Of a stretch of DNA of 64,000 bases, positions 14,991-22,747 are shown piece after piece. Origin of the DNA: Streptomyces rimosus (GTDB lineage Bacteria > Actinomycetota > Actinomycetes > Streptomycetales > Streptomycetaceae); contig NZ_CP023688.1 of the NCBI RefSeq assembly GCF_008704655.1, forward strand, positions 3,162,001 through 3,226,000, written 5' to 3'. Under the pieces are notes generated by a model that did not search any database, was not told the DNA's origin, and was given only the letters and a program-made list of their open reading frames with translations. A program made the position numbers and the translations under genes. Positions within the stretch are counted from its first letter, which is position 1. Every line of letters begins with the position of its first letter.

Positions 14991-15001
14991 TGATGGTTGA
15001 C
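14959..15001. promoter_or_regulatory. tandem GTCAA-N6-TTGAC operators
   Basis: Two copies, GTCAATTTAGGTTGAC at 14959-14974 and GTCAATGATGGTTGAC at 14986-15001, with a 27-bp period. One covers the -10 and the other the -35 of the operon promoter. The symmetry and placement argue for repression by a dimeric HTH protein. Confidence 0.75.
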
Positions 15002-15025
15002 GCGGCGGATCGCGCCGTCCCGTTC

Positions 15026-15056
15026 TTGACCTCAAGCGCACTTCACGTTGGAGGCT
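15026..15056 (+). promoter_or_regulatory. SoxR-like box in a 19-bp-spacer promoter
   Basis: TTGACC (15026-15031), 19 bp, GAGGCT (15051-15056). The long spacer contains CCTCAAGCGCACTTCACG (15030-15047), an imperfect copy of the SoxR site CCTCAAG-N4-CTTGAGG. Overlong spacers with this box are the mark of MerR-family activation. Located 40 bp before the monooxygenase start. Confidence 0.65.
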
Positions 15057-15095
15057 CTCCGGACAACAGCCCGGCCCGAGGAGCGAGAAACCCCG

Positions 15096-15806
15096 ATGAC
15101 CAGCCCGTCCGCATACCCCGACGTCCGGCGCCCGGACGCCGGTACGGTTCTCGTCAGCCCCTGGATCGTGCCGTCGCCCGACCTCCAGCGCCGCGCCGCC
15201 GACGCCGTACTCGACGCATGGGAGGGGCAGCCGCGCCCCGACGCGATGCTGTCGCTCAGCACCTTCCTGAGCGACGACGGCAGCCACGTCCTGAACTACG
15301 CGCAATGGACGGACGACGACGCGCACCGGGAATGGGTACGCCACCGGCGGCCCGCCACCGTCAGCCGTATCGACGAGTCGATTCCCGGAATCCGGCGGCC
15401 GGGCGTGACCCGGTACACGCGCTACCGCAGCTACGCACCCGAGGGGACCGCCGGTCGGCCGCCCGGCCTACTGGTCACCCCGACGTTCGCCACCACCGGC
15501 CCGGCGGTCCAGCACGCGCTGGCCGACCTCGTGATCGACGCGCTGGAGCGGGAACGCGTACCGGGACTCCTCGGGGCGCATCTCCACCTCTCCAAGGACG
15601 GCGGCCGCGTCCTGAACTTCGCCGAGTGGGCGAACACCGCCGCCTGGCGGGAGTTCGCGGGCGGTGGCGCGGCGGCCCGGCTGCGCGCGGCCCTTTCGGC
15701 TGTCGAGGGCGTGACGGCCGATACGGCGGCGCCCACGATGCCGGGGCACGCCGGGGTGACGCACTACCGGCTGCACAGGAGCCTGGTGAACGTCCCGGCC
15801 CCCTGA
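15096..15806 (+). CDS. two-domain antibiotic-biosynthesis-monooxygenase-type protein
   Basis: 236 aa from ATG 15096, with GAGGAG about 9 nt upstream. Two ABM-type ferredoxin-like repeats: residues ~15-110 with SLSTFLSDDGSHVLNYAQW, and ~130-225 with LHLSKDGGRVLNFAEW; each carries the Leu-Asn-Tyr/Phe-x-x-Trp signature. ABM proteins are cofactor-free oxygenases for quinols, or related detoxification enzymes. The SoxR-like promoter suggests induction by redox-active compounds, as known for a monooxygenase in the streptomycete SoxR regulon. No soxR gene is in the window. Convergent with the TetR gene 25 bp away. Confidence 0.85.
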   Translation: MTSPSAYPDVRRPDAGTVLVSPWIVPSPDLQRRAADAVLDAWEGQPRPDAMLSLSTFLSDDGSHVLNYAQWTDDDAHREWVRHRRPATVSRIDESIPGIRRPGVTRYTRYRSYAPEGTAGRPPGLLVTPTFATTGPAVQHALADLVIDALERERVPGLLGAHLHLSKDGGRVLNFAEWANTAAWREFAGGGAAARLRAALSAVEGVTADTAAPTMPGHAGVTHYRLHRSLVNVPAP

Positions 15807-15831
15807 GCGCCCACGCCGGACCCGGGTCCGC

Positions 15832-16608
15832 TCAGGAGAAGATCCGGTCGAGGTGGTAGTCGATCGTGGCCTGTACGTCGGCCATCGTGCGGCGCCCGTG
15901 CAGCACGTCCATCCCCAGCCCGGTGACGCCCGACACGAGCAGGTCCGCCTCGCGCGCCGGATCGGCACCGGGCCGTACCGCGCCGATCCCCCGGATCAGA
16001 TCGGCGACCAGGGATTCCACGGCCTGTTCGCCGTGCAGGAACACCTCGGCCATCGCGGGGTCGGTCAGGCTGCGCACGAAGTACGCGGTGAACACGCGGA
16101 GCGCCATGGCGCGTTGCCCGTCCAGCGGAAGGAATTCGATCAGCACGGCGCGCAGGACGGCCCGCAGGTCGCCGGCCTCGTGCAGGCCGCTCATGCGTGC
16201 GCGGGCGCGCCGGTCGTTCTCCTCGTGCAGCATCCGCAGCGCCTCGACCAGCAGGCGGTGCTTGCTGCCGAAGTAGTACTGGACCACCCGCAGCGACACC
16301 CCCGCCTCCGCCGCGACCTCGCGCATGCTCACGGCCTCCAGGCCGCGCCCGGCCGCTATCCGCCAGACGGCCTCGGCGACCTGGCGACGGCGCCGCTCCC
16401 GCGCACCGTCCGATGGGGAGTCGAGTGGCGGCTGCCGTCCGGGGACGGCGGCCCCCGCTTCGGGACGGTCCTCCGCACGGGCCTTCCTGCGCCGCCGGTA
16501 CGCCTTCGCCTGGCAGCTCCGCGAGCAGTACGCGGGCGGGCGCCCCCGGACCGCCGCGGGCAGCCCCGTACCGCAGACCCGGCACCCGGCCGTCTTTTCG
16601 TCACGCAC
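15832..16608 (-). CDS. TetR family regulator with N-terminal Cys4 zinc-finger-like segment
   Basis: 258 aa from GTG 16608, chosen because TACGCT lies exactly six bases upstream (leaderless); GTG 16629 has neither signal. The N-terminus has CRVCGTGLP and CSRSCQAKAYRRR, a C-x2-C...C-x3-C putative zinc site followed by basic residues, not usual for TetR. A linker leads to a TetR HTH (AAEAGVSLRVVQYYFGSKHRLL, ~95-115) and a helical ligand domain. Divergent from a small membrane-protein gene; a GATACG palindrome lies between. Likely represses that gene and itself. Confidence 0.85.
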   Translation of the reverse strand: MRDEKTAGCRVCGTGLPAAVRGRPPAYCSRSCQAKAYRRRRKARAEDRPEAGAAVPGRQPPLDSPSDGARERRRRQVAEAVWRIAAGRGLEAVSMREVAAEAGVSLRVVQYYFGSKHRLLVEALRMLHEENDRRARARMSGLHEAGDLRAVLRAVLIEFLPLDGQRAMALRVFTAYFVRSLTDPAMAEVFLHGEQAVESLVADLIRGIGAVRPGADPAREADLLVSGVTGLGMDVLHGRRTMADVQATIDYHLDRIFS

Positions 16609-16689
16609 AAGGACAGCGTATCGCGCCACGCGGGGCGTGACGAATATCAGATGTGCGCAGCAGAGTCAAGACAAGGGGCGCGAGTTATT

Positions 16690-16703
16690 GATACGGTCGT
16701 ATC
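16690..16703. promoter_or_regulatory. GATACG-GT-CGTATC palindrome, candidate TetR operator
   Basis: Perfect 6+6 bp arms with a 2-bp centre, between divergent tetR and membrane-protein genes. The half-site CGTATC recurs at 16617-16622, just upstream of the tetR start, which fits autoregulation. Confidence 0.55.
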
Positions 16704-16744
16704 CATCGGACGGAAATCACCGGCACGAGAACGGGGAGACGACC

Positions 16745-17026
16745 ATGAACGAAGCCTGGTACCGGCTGCTGTCCATCCTGGTGTTCACCGTGGGCTTCTG
16801 GGAGGGGCCCGCGGCCATCCTCTACCGGGTCATCGGCGACGACCACGGCACCACGATGCGGCCCGTCAACTACCTCGACGCCCCCTGGAACTACGTCGCC
16901 TCGGCCGCCGTCATCGTGGTGGCCTTCGCCCTGCTCGCCGTCCTGGACAAGGGGCGCGAGAAGACACTCGCCCGCGGGCGGGACGCCGGGGCCGCCCGCA
17001 CGCGCACCGGCACGCACGCGGGCTGA
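16745..17026 (+). CDS. small two-TM membrane protein
   Basis: 93 aa from ATG 16745 with GGGGAG upstream. A hydrophobic segment at residues ~6-27 (WYRLLSILVFTVGFWEGPAAIL) and a second at ~50-66 (VASAAVIVVAFALLAVL), then a basic tail, so an integral membrane protein with N- and C-termini probably on the same side. No known family recognised. Divergent from the zinc-finger TetR, whose likely target it is. Confidence 0.75.
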   Translation: MNEAWYRLLSILVFTVGFWEGPAAILYRVIGDDHGTTMRPVNYLDAPWNYVASAAVIVVAFALLAVLDKGREKTLARGRDAGAARTRTGTHAG

Positions 17027-17047
17027 GCGCCCCGGCGCCCGAGGGCG

Positions 17048-17659
17048 TCACGCCAGCTCGTAGACCTGCCCGGTCTGCCCGCCCTCGACCGAGCGGACAT
17101 ACGCCGCCGCCACCTGGTCCAGGCCCACCGACGCGATGCCGGGGAAGAAGGCGCCGTAGTCCGGGAGGGATTCGGTGACCACGGTCGGGCTCACCGCGTT
17201 GACGCGCTGCGGCGCGATGTCGATCGCGGCGGCCCGTACGAACGACTCCACCGCGCCGTTGGCCATCGCCGCCGCGCTGCCGGTGGGGATCGGGTCGCGG
17301 GCGAGGACGCCGGTGATCAGGGTGAAGGAGCCGCGTGCGGAGATCCGGGCGGTGCCCTGGCGCACCAGCTCGATCTGGCTGAGCACCTTGCCGCGGAAGC
17401 CCGCCGCGTAGTCCTCCGCGGTCATCTCGGCGACCGGCTTGAACGGCGTGTCACCCGCCGCGCTGACCACCGCGTCCAGCGTCCCGATCCGCTCGGCGGC
17501 CCGGTCGTAGACCTCGGTGACCTGCGCCGGGTCGCCGATGTCCAGGCGGAGGTCGCCGCCGCTGCGGCCGACGGTGACGATCTCGTGGCCGCGTCCGGCC
17601 AGCGTCTTGTGTACGGCGGTGCCCAGTTTCCCGGTCGCGCCGATCAGGAGGATCTTCAT
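17048..17659 (-). CDS. short-chain dehydrogenase/reductase
   Basis: 203 aa from ATG 17659. A TAGCGT -10 stands seven bases upstream, so the mRNA is probably leaderless. NAD(P)-binding GATGKLG at residues 8-14, VSAAGD (the NNAG equivalent) near 65-70. The classical YxxxK is degenerate: the stretch GSAAAMANGAVESFVRA has no Tyr/Lys pair, as in several atypical SDRs of this size. Substrate unknown. Divergent from a LysR gene, probably its regulator. Confidence 0.85.
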   Translation of the reverse strand: MKILLIGATGKLGTAVHKTLAGRGHEIVTVGRSGGDLRLDIGDPAQVTEVYDRAAERIGTLDAVVSAAGDTPFKPVAEMTAEDYAAGFRGKVLSQIELVRQGTARISARGSFTLITGVLARDPIPTGSAAAMANGAVESFVRAAAIDIAPQRVNAVSPTVVTESLPDYGAFFPGIASVGLDQVAAAYVRSVEGGQTGQVYELA

Positions 17660-17773
17660 ACGGACGACGCTAGGACGGGCCGCTCACGGGAGGGAAATAC
17701 CTTCTGCGGGGCATTTATGCTCGGGAGTTATGAGTGACGAACGGCGCGGCCCGGCCCCGTACGGGGGTGCGCG

Positions 17774-18742
17774 GTGAACGTGGAGCTGCGGCACCTGCGG
17801 GCGCTGGCCGCCATCGGTGACGAGGGCACGATCACCGGCGCGGCGGCGGCCCTGCACGTCAGCCAGCCCGCCCTGTCCCGCACGCTGGAGCAACTGGAGA
17901 GCCGGCTGGGCACCTCGCTGGTCGAGCGGACCACCCGCCGCCTGCGGCTCACCCCGGCGGGACGGCGGCTGTACGAACACGCCCACCGCATCCTCACCCA
18001 ACTCGACGACGCGCTCACCGAGGCGACGGCCGGGCCGCGGGCGCTGCGGGTCGGCTTCGTCTGGGCCGCGCTCGGCCGGCACACGGTGCCGGTGCTGCGC
18101 GAGTGGCGGCAGGCGCGCCCCGATGTGCCCGTGGAGGTGCACCGGCTCGCCGACCCCGAGGCCGAGCTGCGCCGCGGCACCGTCGATCTCGCCTTCCTGC
18201 GCACCCTCCCGGCGGACGACGGCGCGCTGCACACCGTCGCGCTGTACCAGGAACGGCGGATGGCCGCGCTGTGCGAGAGCGACCCGCTGGCCGGTGCCGA
18301 TGCGGTCGGGCTGGCCGATCTGGCGCACCATCCGATCGCGCTGTGCGCCACGGCGTGCACCACCAGCACCGAACTGTGGCCCGCCGGGCGGCGCCCGCGC
18401 CACACCTTCGAGGTCGCCAACGTGGACGAGTGGCTGACGGCGATCGCGACCGGCGAGGCGGCCGGGGTGACGGCCGAGGCCACCGGGCACAGCCATCCGC
18501 ATCCGGGCGTCCGGTATCTGCCGATCACCGACGCCGGACCGCTCACGGTCCTGCTGGCCCGGCCCCATACGGTCACCCACCCCGCCACCGCCGCCTTCGC
18601 CGACCACGCGCGGCGCATCCTGCGCGGCGCGGCGGGTGCCCCGGTCACGGACGCGGCGACGGCTCCTCCGGCCGACGGGCCCCGTACCGGCGCAACGCCG
18701 CCTTCAGACGCGCTGGTTCCGCCGGTAAGCCCGATCGCGTAA
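17774..18742 (+). CDS. LysR family regulator
   Basis: 322 aa from GTG 17774. N-terminal winged HTH (ELRHLRALAAIGDEGTITGA, ALHVSQPALSRTLEQLE), linker helix, and a periplasmic-binding-like effector domain from ~90. The C-terminal ~35 aa are Pro/Ala-rich and disordered. Divergent from the SDR gene with 114 bp between, where AT-rich sequence (17690-17730) probably holds both promoters and the LysR site. The 3' end overlaps the broken convergent gene by 39 bp. Confidence 0.9.
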   Translation: MNVELRHLRALAAIGDEGTITGAAAALHVSQPALSRTLEQLESRLGTSLVERTTRRLRLTPAGRRLYEHAHRILTQLDDALTEATAGPRALRVGFVWAALGRHTVPVLREWRQARPDVPVEVHRLADPEAELRRGTVDLAFLRTLPADDGALHTVALYQERRMAALCESDPLAGADAVGLADLAHHPIALCATACTTSTELWPAGRRPRHTFEVANVDEWLTAIATGEAAGVTAEATGHSHPHPGVRYLPITDAGPLTVLLARPHTVTHPATAAFADHARRILRGAAGAPVTDAATAPPADGPRTGATPPSDALVPPVSPIA

Positions 18743-19285
18743 CGCCGGCCCCGCAGGACGGGCGCGGCCGGGTCGGGCGCGGCCGGGTCGGCGGTGACCA
18801 CCCGGCGGTCCAGCGGGCCGTCGCCGCCCGCGGCCCGGCCCGTCGGGTAGAGGTCCGGGTACGGTACGGCGGTCCCGGGCGCTGCCGGGTCCGTCACCAC
18901 GCCCGCCCGCCGCCGCGATCTCGTCCCAGCTCAGGCCCTGTTGGACGTACCGGCCGCGGGTCAGCCACACGCCGCGGTCGTCGACGGCGACGTACGGGGG
19001 GCCAGCCCGCGCAGCATCACCTTGCGGACGAACACGCCGATCCCGGCGAGGAACAGCAGGCACGGCACCCCCGCGCCGATCCGAGCGGCGGCCGGGGCGG
19101 GGCCCTTGGCCGGGCCGCGGGCGTTGACGAGGAACGGCGCGTCGGTGCCGGCCAGGGCGCAGGCCCCGGTGGCCGGCACGATCGCGATCACGACGGCGAC
19201 CGCGAAGAGGACCAGCGGCAGCCCGGCGTACCGTTCCAGGCCGGTCAGCGGGCGGCGGCGTGCCGGGGGCCAACCCCGCCGTCAC
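18704..19285 (-). pseudogene. frameshifted PH-like membrane protein gene
   Basis: Coding quality switches frame along one minus-strand stretch. Starting at GTG 19285, a membrane part lies in the frame with LERYAGLPLVLFAVAVVIAI and CLLFLAGIGVFVRKVML (two TM segments). A following strand-rich part, YVAVDDRGVWLTRGRYVQQG then LSWDEIAA, lies in another frame, and a later segment (VVTDPAAPGTAVPYPDLYPTG) returns to the first. One switch falls on a six-G run at 19015-19020. The order, two TM helices then a PH-like domain, resembles actinobacterial DUF-type membrane proteins. Either a decayed gene or indel errors at homopolymers. True 3' end uncertain. Confidence 0.6.
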
Positions 19286-19317
19286 GGCGCCGGGCCCGAC
19301 GGGGCGCGGCCGCCCTC

Positions 19318-19941
19318 TCAGTCCGTACGGGCGACGGGCGCCGCCGTCCGTACCATCAGGGTGACGACGGCCGCGACGCCGTCCGTACGCAGCGAGACGC
19401 CCTCGTCGGCGAGCAGGAGGGCCGCGTCGTGGTGCTCCAGCGGCACCGGGGGCGCGGCGGGCCCGTGCCCGTCCAGGGTGGTACGGCCGGACAGCGCGAC
19501 GATCAGCCGCGTGCGCTCCTCGCCCGGCTCCCGTGGGGCGGTGGCCGGGCGCGGTGCGGCGGCGTACCGGTCGCGGGTCAGCTCCACGGTCGCCGTCGCG
19601 CGCCCGCGCCGCAGCATCACGTTGAAGTTGACCACCGGCCCGTCCAGGAGGCGGCAGCCGGTCGGCGCGTCGCCGGGGAAGGCGAACGGGCGGTGGGCCG
19701 GCAGGACGTGGCGGGTGCCGTCGACGGTCAGTTCCAGCCCGGCGCCCTCGGCCACCGTCAGGACGCGGTCCACGCCGGGCAGTTGCGAGTACGGGCCGTC
19801 CCGGCCCACCTCGGCCAGGCTCACCCGCCAGTCGAAGGCGTCCCAGCCCGCGCCGGGCGGCGCGGCGGCGATCTCCCGTGTCACGCCGCCGCCGTTGCTC
19901 CAGGCCGACGCCGTACGGCCGGCCGCGCGCAGCACCCGCAC
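19318..19941 (-). CDS. HutD/Ves family cupin protein
   Basis: 207 aa from GTG 19941 (GTG 19935 possible), with GGGAGGGGGC upstream. HutD signature near the N-terminus: WSNGGGVTREIA, then WRVSLAEVGRDGPYSQLPG and FAFPGDAP. A double-stranded beta-helix fold is expected. HutD/Ves proteins are linked to histidine utilisation and cold stress in other bacteria, but here no hut gene is near. 35 bp after the stop of the upstream oxidoreductase, so co-transcribed. Confidence 0.85.
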   Translation of the reverse strand: MRVLRAAGRTASAWSNGGGVTREIAAAPPGAGWDAFDWRVSLAEVGRDGPYSQLPGVDRVLTVAEGAGLELTVDGTRHVLPAHRPFAFPGDAPTGCRLLDGPVVNFNVMLRRGRATATVELTRDRYAAAPRPATAPREPGEERTRLIVALSGRTTLDGHGPAAPPVPLEHHDAALLLADEGVSLRTDGVAAVVTLMVRTAAPVARTD

Positions 19942-19976
19942 CCGCGCCCCCTCCCGCGCTCCCGTCTCCCCGCGCC

Positions 19977-20939
19977 TCAGACCGTCAGGACGACCTTGCC
20001 GAACATCTCGCCCTCGGCCAGCTTCGCGAACCCCTCGCGCGCCCGGTCCAGCGGCAGCGTCGTGTCGATGACGGGCCGTACGCCCTTGGCCGCGCAGAAG
20101 TTGAGCAGCGAGGCCAGTTCGTCCTTGCTGCCCATGGTGGAGCCGACGACCTTCAGCTCCAGGAAGAAGATCCGGTTCAGCTCCGTGCGCTCGGGGTTGA
20201 AGCCGCTGGTGGCGCCCGAGATGACCAGCGTGCCGCCGGGCTTGAGGGACTTCACCGAGTGCGACCAGGTGGCGGCGCCGACCGTCTCGATCACGGCGTC
20301 CACCCGCTGCGGCAGCCGCTCGCCGGTGGGCAGGGCGGCCTCGGCGCCCAGTTCGACGGCGCGCTTGCGCTTGTCCTCGCTGCGGCTGGTGGCGAAGACC
20401 CGCAGGCCGGCCGCCGCGCCCAGCACGATCGCCGCGGTGGCCACCCCGCCGCCCGCGCCCTGGACGAGGACGCTGTCCCCGGGCCGTACCCCGGCGTTGG
20501 TGAACAGCATGCGGTACGCGGTCAGCCAGGCGGTCGGCAGGCACGCGGCCTCGGCGAAGGACAGTTCCTTCGGCTTGGGCAGTACGTTCCAGGCGGGGAC
20601 GGTGACCTGTTCGGCGAAGGTGCCCTGGTAGCGCTCGGTGAGGATGGAGCGCGGCTCGTCCGGCCCGACGCCGTGGCCGCTCTGGCCGATCACCGAGTGC
20701 AGGACGACCTCGTTGCCGTCCTGGTCGATGCCGGCCGCGTCACAGCCGAGGATCATGGGCAGCGCCTCCTCCCCGAGCCCCACGCCGCGCAGCGACCACA
20801 GGTCGTGGTGGTTGAGGGAGGCGGCCTTGACGTTGACGGTCGTCCAGCCGGGGCGTGCCACGGGGGCCGGACGCTCCCCCAGTTCGAGGCCGTTGAGCGG
20901 CTGGTCCCGGTCGATGCGGGCGGCGTAGGCAGCAAACAT
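19977..20939 (-). CDS. zinc-binding-type medium-chain dehydrogenase / quinone oxidoreductase
   Basis: 320 aa from ATG 20939; TACGTT six bases upstream suggests a leaderless mRNA. GroES-like N-terminal domain (VNVKAASLNHHDLWSLRGVG, ILGCDAAG), NAD(P) Rossmann motif GAGGGVATAA near 170-180, and SRSEDKRKRAVELGA. The catalytic-zinc Cys of alcohol dehydrogenases is replaced (SLNHHD), as in quinone-oxidoreductase-type members. Probably reduces quinones or enals with NADPH. A perfect GTGCGGTACCGCAC palindrome overlaps the -35 region. Confidence 0.9.
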   Translation of the reverse strand: MFAAYAARIDRDQPLNGLELGERPAPVARPGWTTVNVKAASLNHHDLWSLRGVGLGEEALPMILGCDAAGIDQDGNEVVLHSVIGQSGHGVGPDEPRSILTERYQGTFAEQVTVPAWNVLPKPKELSFAEAACLPTAWLTAYRMLFTNAGVRPGDSVLVQGAGGGVATAAIVLGAAAGLRVFATSRSEDKRKRAVELGAEAALPTGERLPQRVDAVIETVGAATWSHSVKSLKPGGTLVISGATSGFNPERTELNRIFFLELKVVGSTMGSKDELASLLNFCAAKGVRPVIDTTLPLDRAREGFAKLAEGEMFGKVVLTV

Positions 20940-20966
20940 GATCCCAACGTAGGGCGCGCGGGGTCC

Positions 20967-20980
20967 GTGCGGTACCGCAC
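20967..20980. promoter_or_regulatory. GTGCGGTACCGCAC palindrome at oxidoreductase promoter
   Basis: Perfect 14-bp palindrome about 28 bp before the start codon. With the -10 at 20946-20951 it sits over the -35, where a repressor would block polymerase. No regulator gene is adjacent. Confidence 0.45.
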
Positions 20981-21066
20981 CACGGTGTGACACGCGCCGC
21001 GCCACCGGCCGCCGTCAGGCTCCCCGCGGGGGCTCCCGCCGCTCCGCCGCCCGGTCCCGGCGGCGG

Positions 21067-21369
21067 TCACGTACGGCGGTGAGCGTACGAGGCGTCGCAC
21101 TTGTTGCTGAACAGCGGGAGGAAGCCCTGCTGCCCGTGGGGGCCGAGGTGGACGTCGATGTCGTACGGATGCCCGCGTAGTCCGCAGGTCTCCCCCACGT
21201 CCCGGGCGGACGACTTCCACAGCCCCCGGGCGGAGGCCAGGGCGGTGGACACCGCGGCGAAGGCCGCTCCCCCGGCCCACGGCCGCGTCGCGCGGCGGAA
21301 GGTTTCCGCGCAGAACCGGCGGAGGTACACCGCAGTCACCCCCGCCGCCGTGAGGGCGCCGACCAGCAT
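21067..21369 (-). CDS. small hypothetical protein
   Basis: 100 aa from ATG 21369. One weak N-terminal hydrophobic segment (MLVGALTAAGVTAVYL) could anchor it or act as a signal. The C-terminal half, GHPYDIDVHLGPHGQQGFLP with a single Cys, looks like constrained protein rather than frame noise. No clear ribosome site and no recognised family. The 3' side is 62 bp from the oxidoreductase upstream region. Confidence 0.5.
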   Translation of the reverse strand: MLVGALTAAGVTAVYLRRFCAETFRRATRPWAGGAAFAAVSTALASARGLWKSSARDVGETCGLRGHPYDIDVHLGPHGQQGFLPLFSNKCDASYAHRRT

Positions 21370-21439
21370 GAAGGCTCACGACATCAGCTCCGACGGCCCC
21401 ACGGGCACGCCTCCTTCCGTGCTGTCGCGGCGCAGCGGA

Positions 21440-21469
21440 AAGGCCCCGTCCGGGAGCGGACGGGGCCTT
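21440..21469 (-). terminator. malic enzyme terminator
   Basis: AAGGCCCCGTCCG-GGAG-CGGACGGGGCCTT: perfect 13-bp arms with a 4-base loop, 15 bp after the stop. Confidence 0.85.
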
Positions 21470-21484
21470 CCCACGTGCACGGCG

Positions 21485-22747
21485 TCAGCGGCGCGCGACG
21501 CCCTCCGCGCGGGCGGCGGCCGCGACCGCCGAGGTCACCGCCGGGGCGACCCGCTCGTCGAACGGCGACGGGATGACGCACTCTGCGCTCAGGTCGTCGG
21601 CGACCACGGAGGCCAGCGCCTCGGCGGCGGCCAGCTTCATGCCCTCCGTGATGCGGGTGGCCCGCACCTGGAGCGCGCCGGCGAAGATGCCAGGGAACGC
21701 CAGGACGTTGTTGATCTGGTTCGGGTAGTCGCTGCGGCCGGTGGCGACCACCGCCGCGTACTTGTGCGCGACGTCCGGGTGGATCTCCGGGTTCGGGTTG
21801 GCCATCGCGAAGATCAGCGCGTCCTTGGCCATCTTGGAGACGGCCTCCTCCGGCACCGTGCCGCCGGAGACACCGATGAAGACGTCCGCGCCGTCCAGCG
21901 CGGTCTCCAGCGAGCCGGACAGGCCCGCCTTGTTGGTGAAGGACGCCAGCTCGCGCTTGACGTCGGTCATGTGCTCGTCGCGGTCGGCGGTGACGACGCC
22001 CTTGCGGTCGCAGACCGCGACGTCACCGATGCCCGCCTCGACGAGGATCTTGGCGATGGCGAACCCGGCCGCGCCCGCGCCGGAGATCACCGCGCGCAGC
22101 TGGCCGAGGGAACGATTGGTCAGCTGGGCGGCGTTGCGCAGCGCGGCCAGGGTGACCACGGCGGTGCCGTGCTGGTCGTCGTGGAAGACCGGGATGTCCA
22201 GGCGCTCCTGGAGCCGGCGCTCGATCTCGAAGCAGCGGGGCGCCGAGATGTCCTCCAGGTTGACGCCGCCGAAGGACGGCGCCATCCGCACCACGGTGTC
22301 GATGATCTCGTCGGTGTCGGTGGTCGCGAGCGCGATCGGCACCGCGTCCACGCCGCCGAACTGCTTGAAGAGGATCGCCTTGCCCTCCATCACCGGGAGG
22401 GACGCCTCGGGGCCGATGTCGCCGAGGCCCAGCACCGCGGTGCCGTCCGTGACCACGGCCACGACCTGGGACTTCCAGGTGTAGTCGTGCACCAGCTCGG
22501 GTTCCTCGGCGATCGCGCTGCACACCTTGGCGACACCGGGCGTGTACGCGAGGGAGAGGTCCTCGCGGTCGCGCACCGGCACCGTCGCCTGGATCGCCAT
22601 CTTGCCGCCGCGGTGGAGGAGGAAGGCGGGGTCCTGGCACTGCCGCTCGCCGCCGTCCGGTCCGGACCCGGGCTTGGCGTCCTGGTCGGTGCCGGCGTTC
22701 TGCTGCGTGTTGCCGCCGCTGTGGGACTGGGCGGTCTTGGCTGTCAC
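21485..22747 (-). CDS. NAD(P)-dependent malic enzyme
   Basis: 420 aa from GTG 22747, the usual length of short bacterial malic enzymes. Oxidatively decarboxylates malate to pyruvate. Catalytic-domain motifs LAYTPGVAKVC, VTDGTAVLGLGDIGPEASLP and KQFGGVDAVP; the metal-binding FHDDQHGTAVV; a Rossmann GAGAAGFAIAKIL; and IFAMANPNPEI. The first ~35 aa are a disordered Gly/Gln/Asn-rich leader. Monocistronic, with a strong terminator. In streptomycetes such enzymes feed NADPH and pyruvate to lipid or antibiotic synthesis. Cofactor choice cannot be settled from motifs alone. Confidence 0.95.
   Translation of the reverse strand: MTAKTAQSHSGGNTQQNAGTDQDAKPGSGPDGGERQCQDPAFLLHRGGKMAIQATVPVRDREDLSLAYTPGVAKVCSAIAEEPELVHDYTWKSQVVAVVTDGTAVLGLGDIGPEASLPVMEGKAILFKQFGGVDAVPIALATTDTDEIIDTVVRMAPSFGGVNLEDISAPRCFEIERRLQERLDIPVFHDDQHGTAVVTLAALRNAAQLTNRSLGQLRAVISGAGAAGFAIAKILVEAGIGDVAVCDRKGVVTADRDEHMTDVKRELASFTNKAGLSGSLETALDGADVFIGVSGGTVPEEAVSKMAKDALIFAMANPNPEIHPDVAHKYAAVVATGRSDYPNQINNVLAFPGIFAGALQVRATRITEGMKLAAAEALASVVADDLSAECVIPSPFDERVAPAVTSAVAAAARAEGVARR

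Noticed and set aside
15817-15830. CGGACCCGGGTCCG palindrome between convergent genes
   Set aside because: No loop, too GC-simple; common by chance at this composition and not near a promoter.
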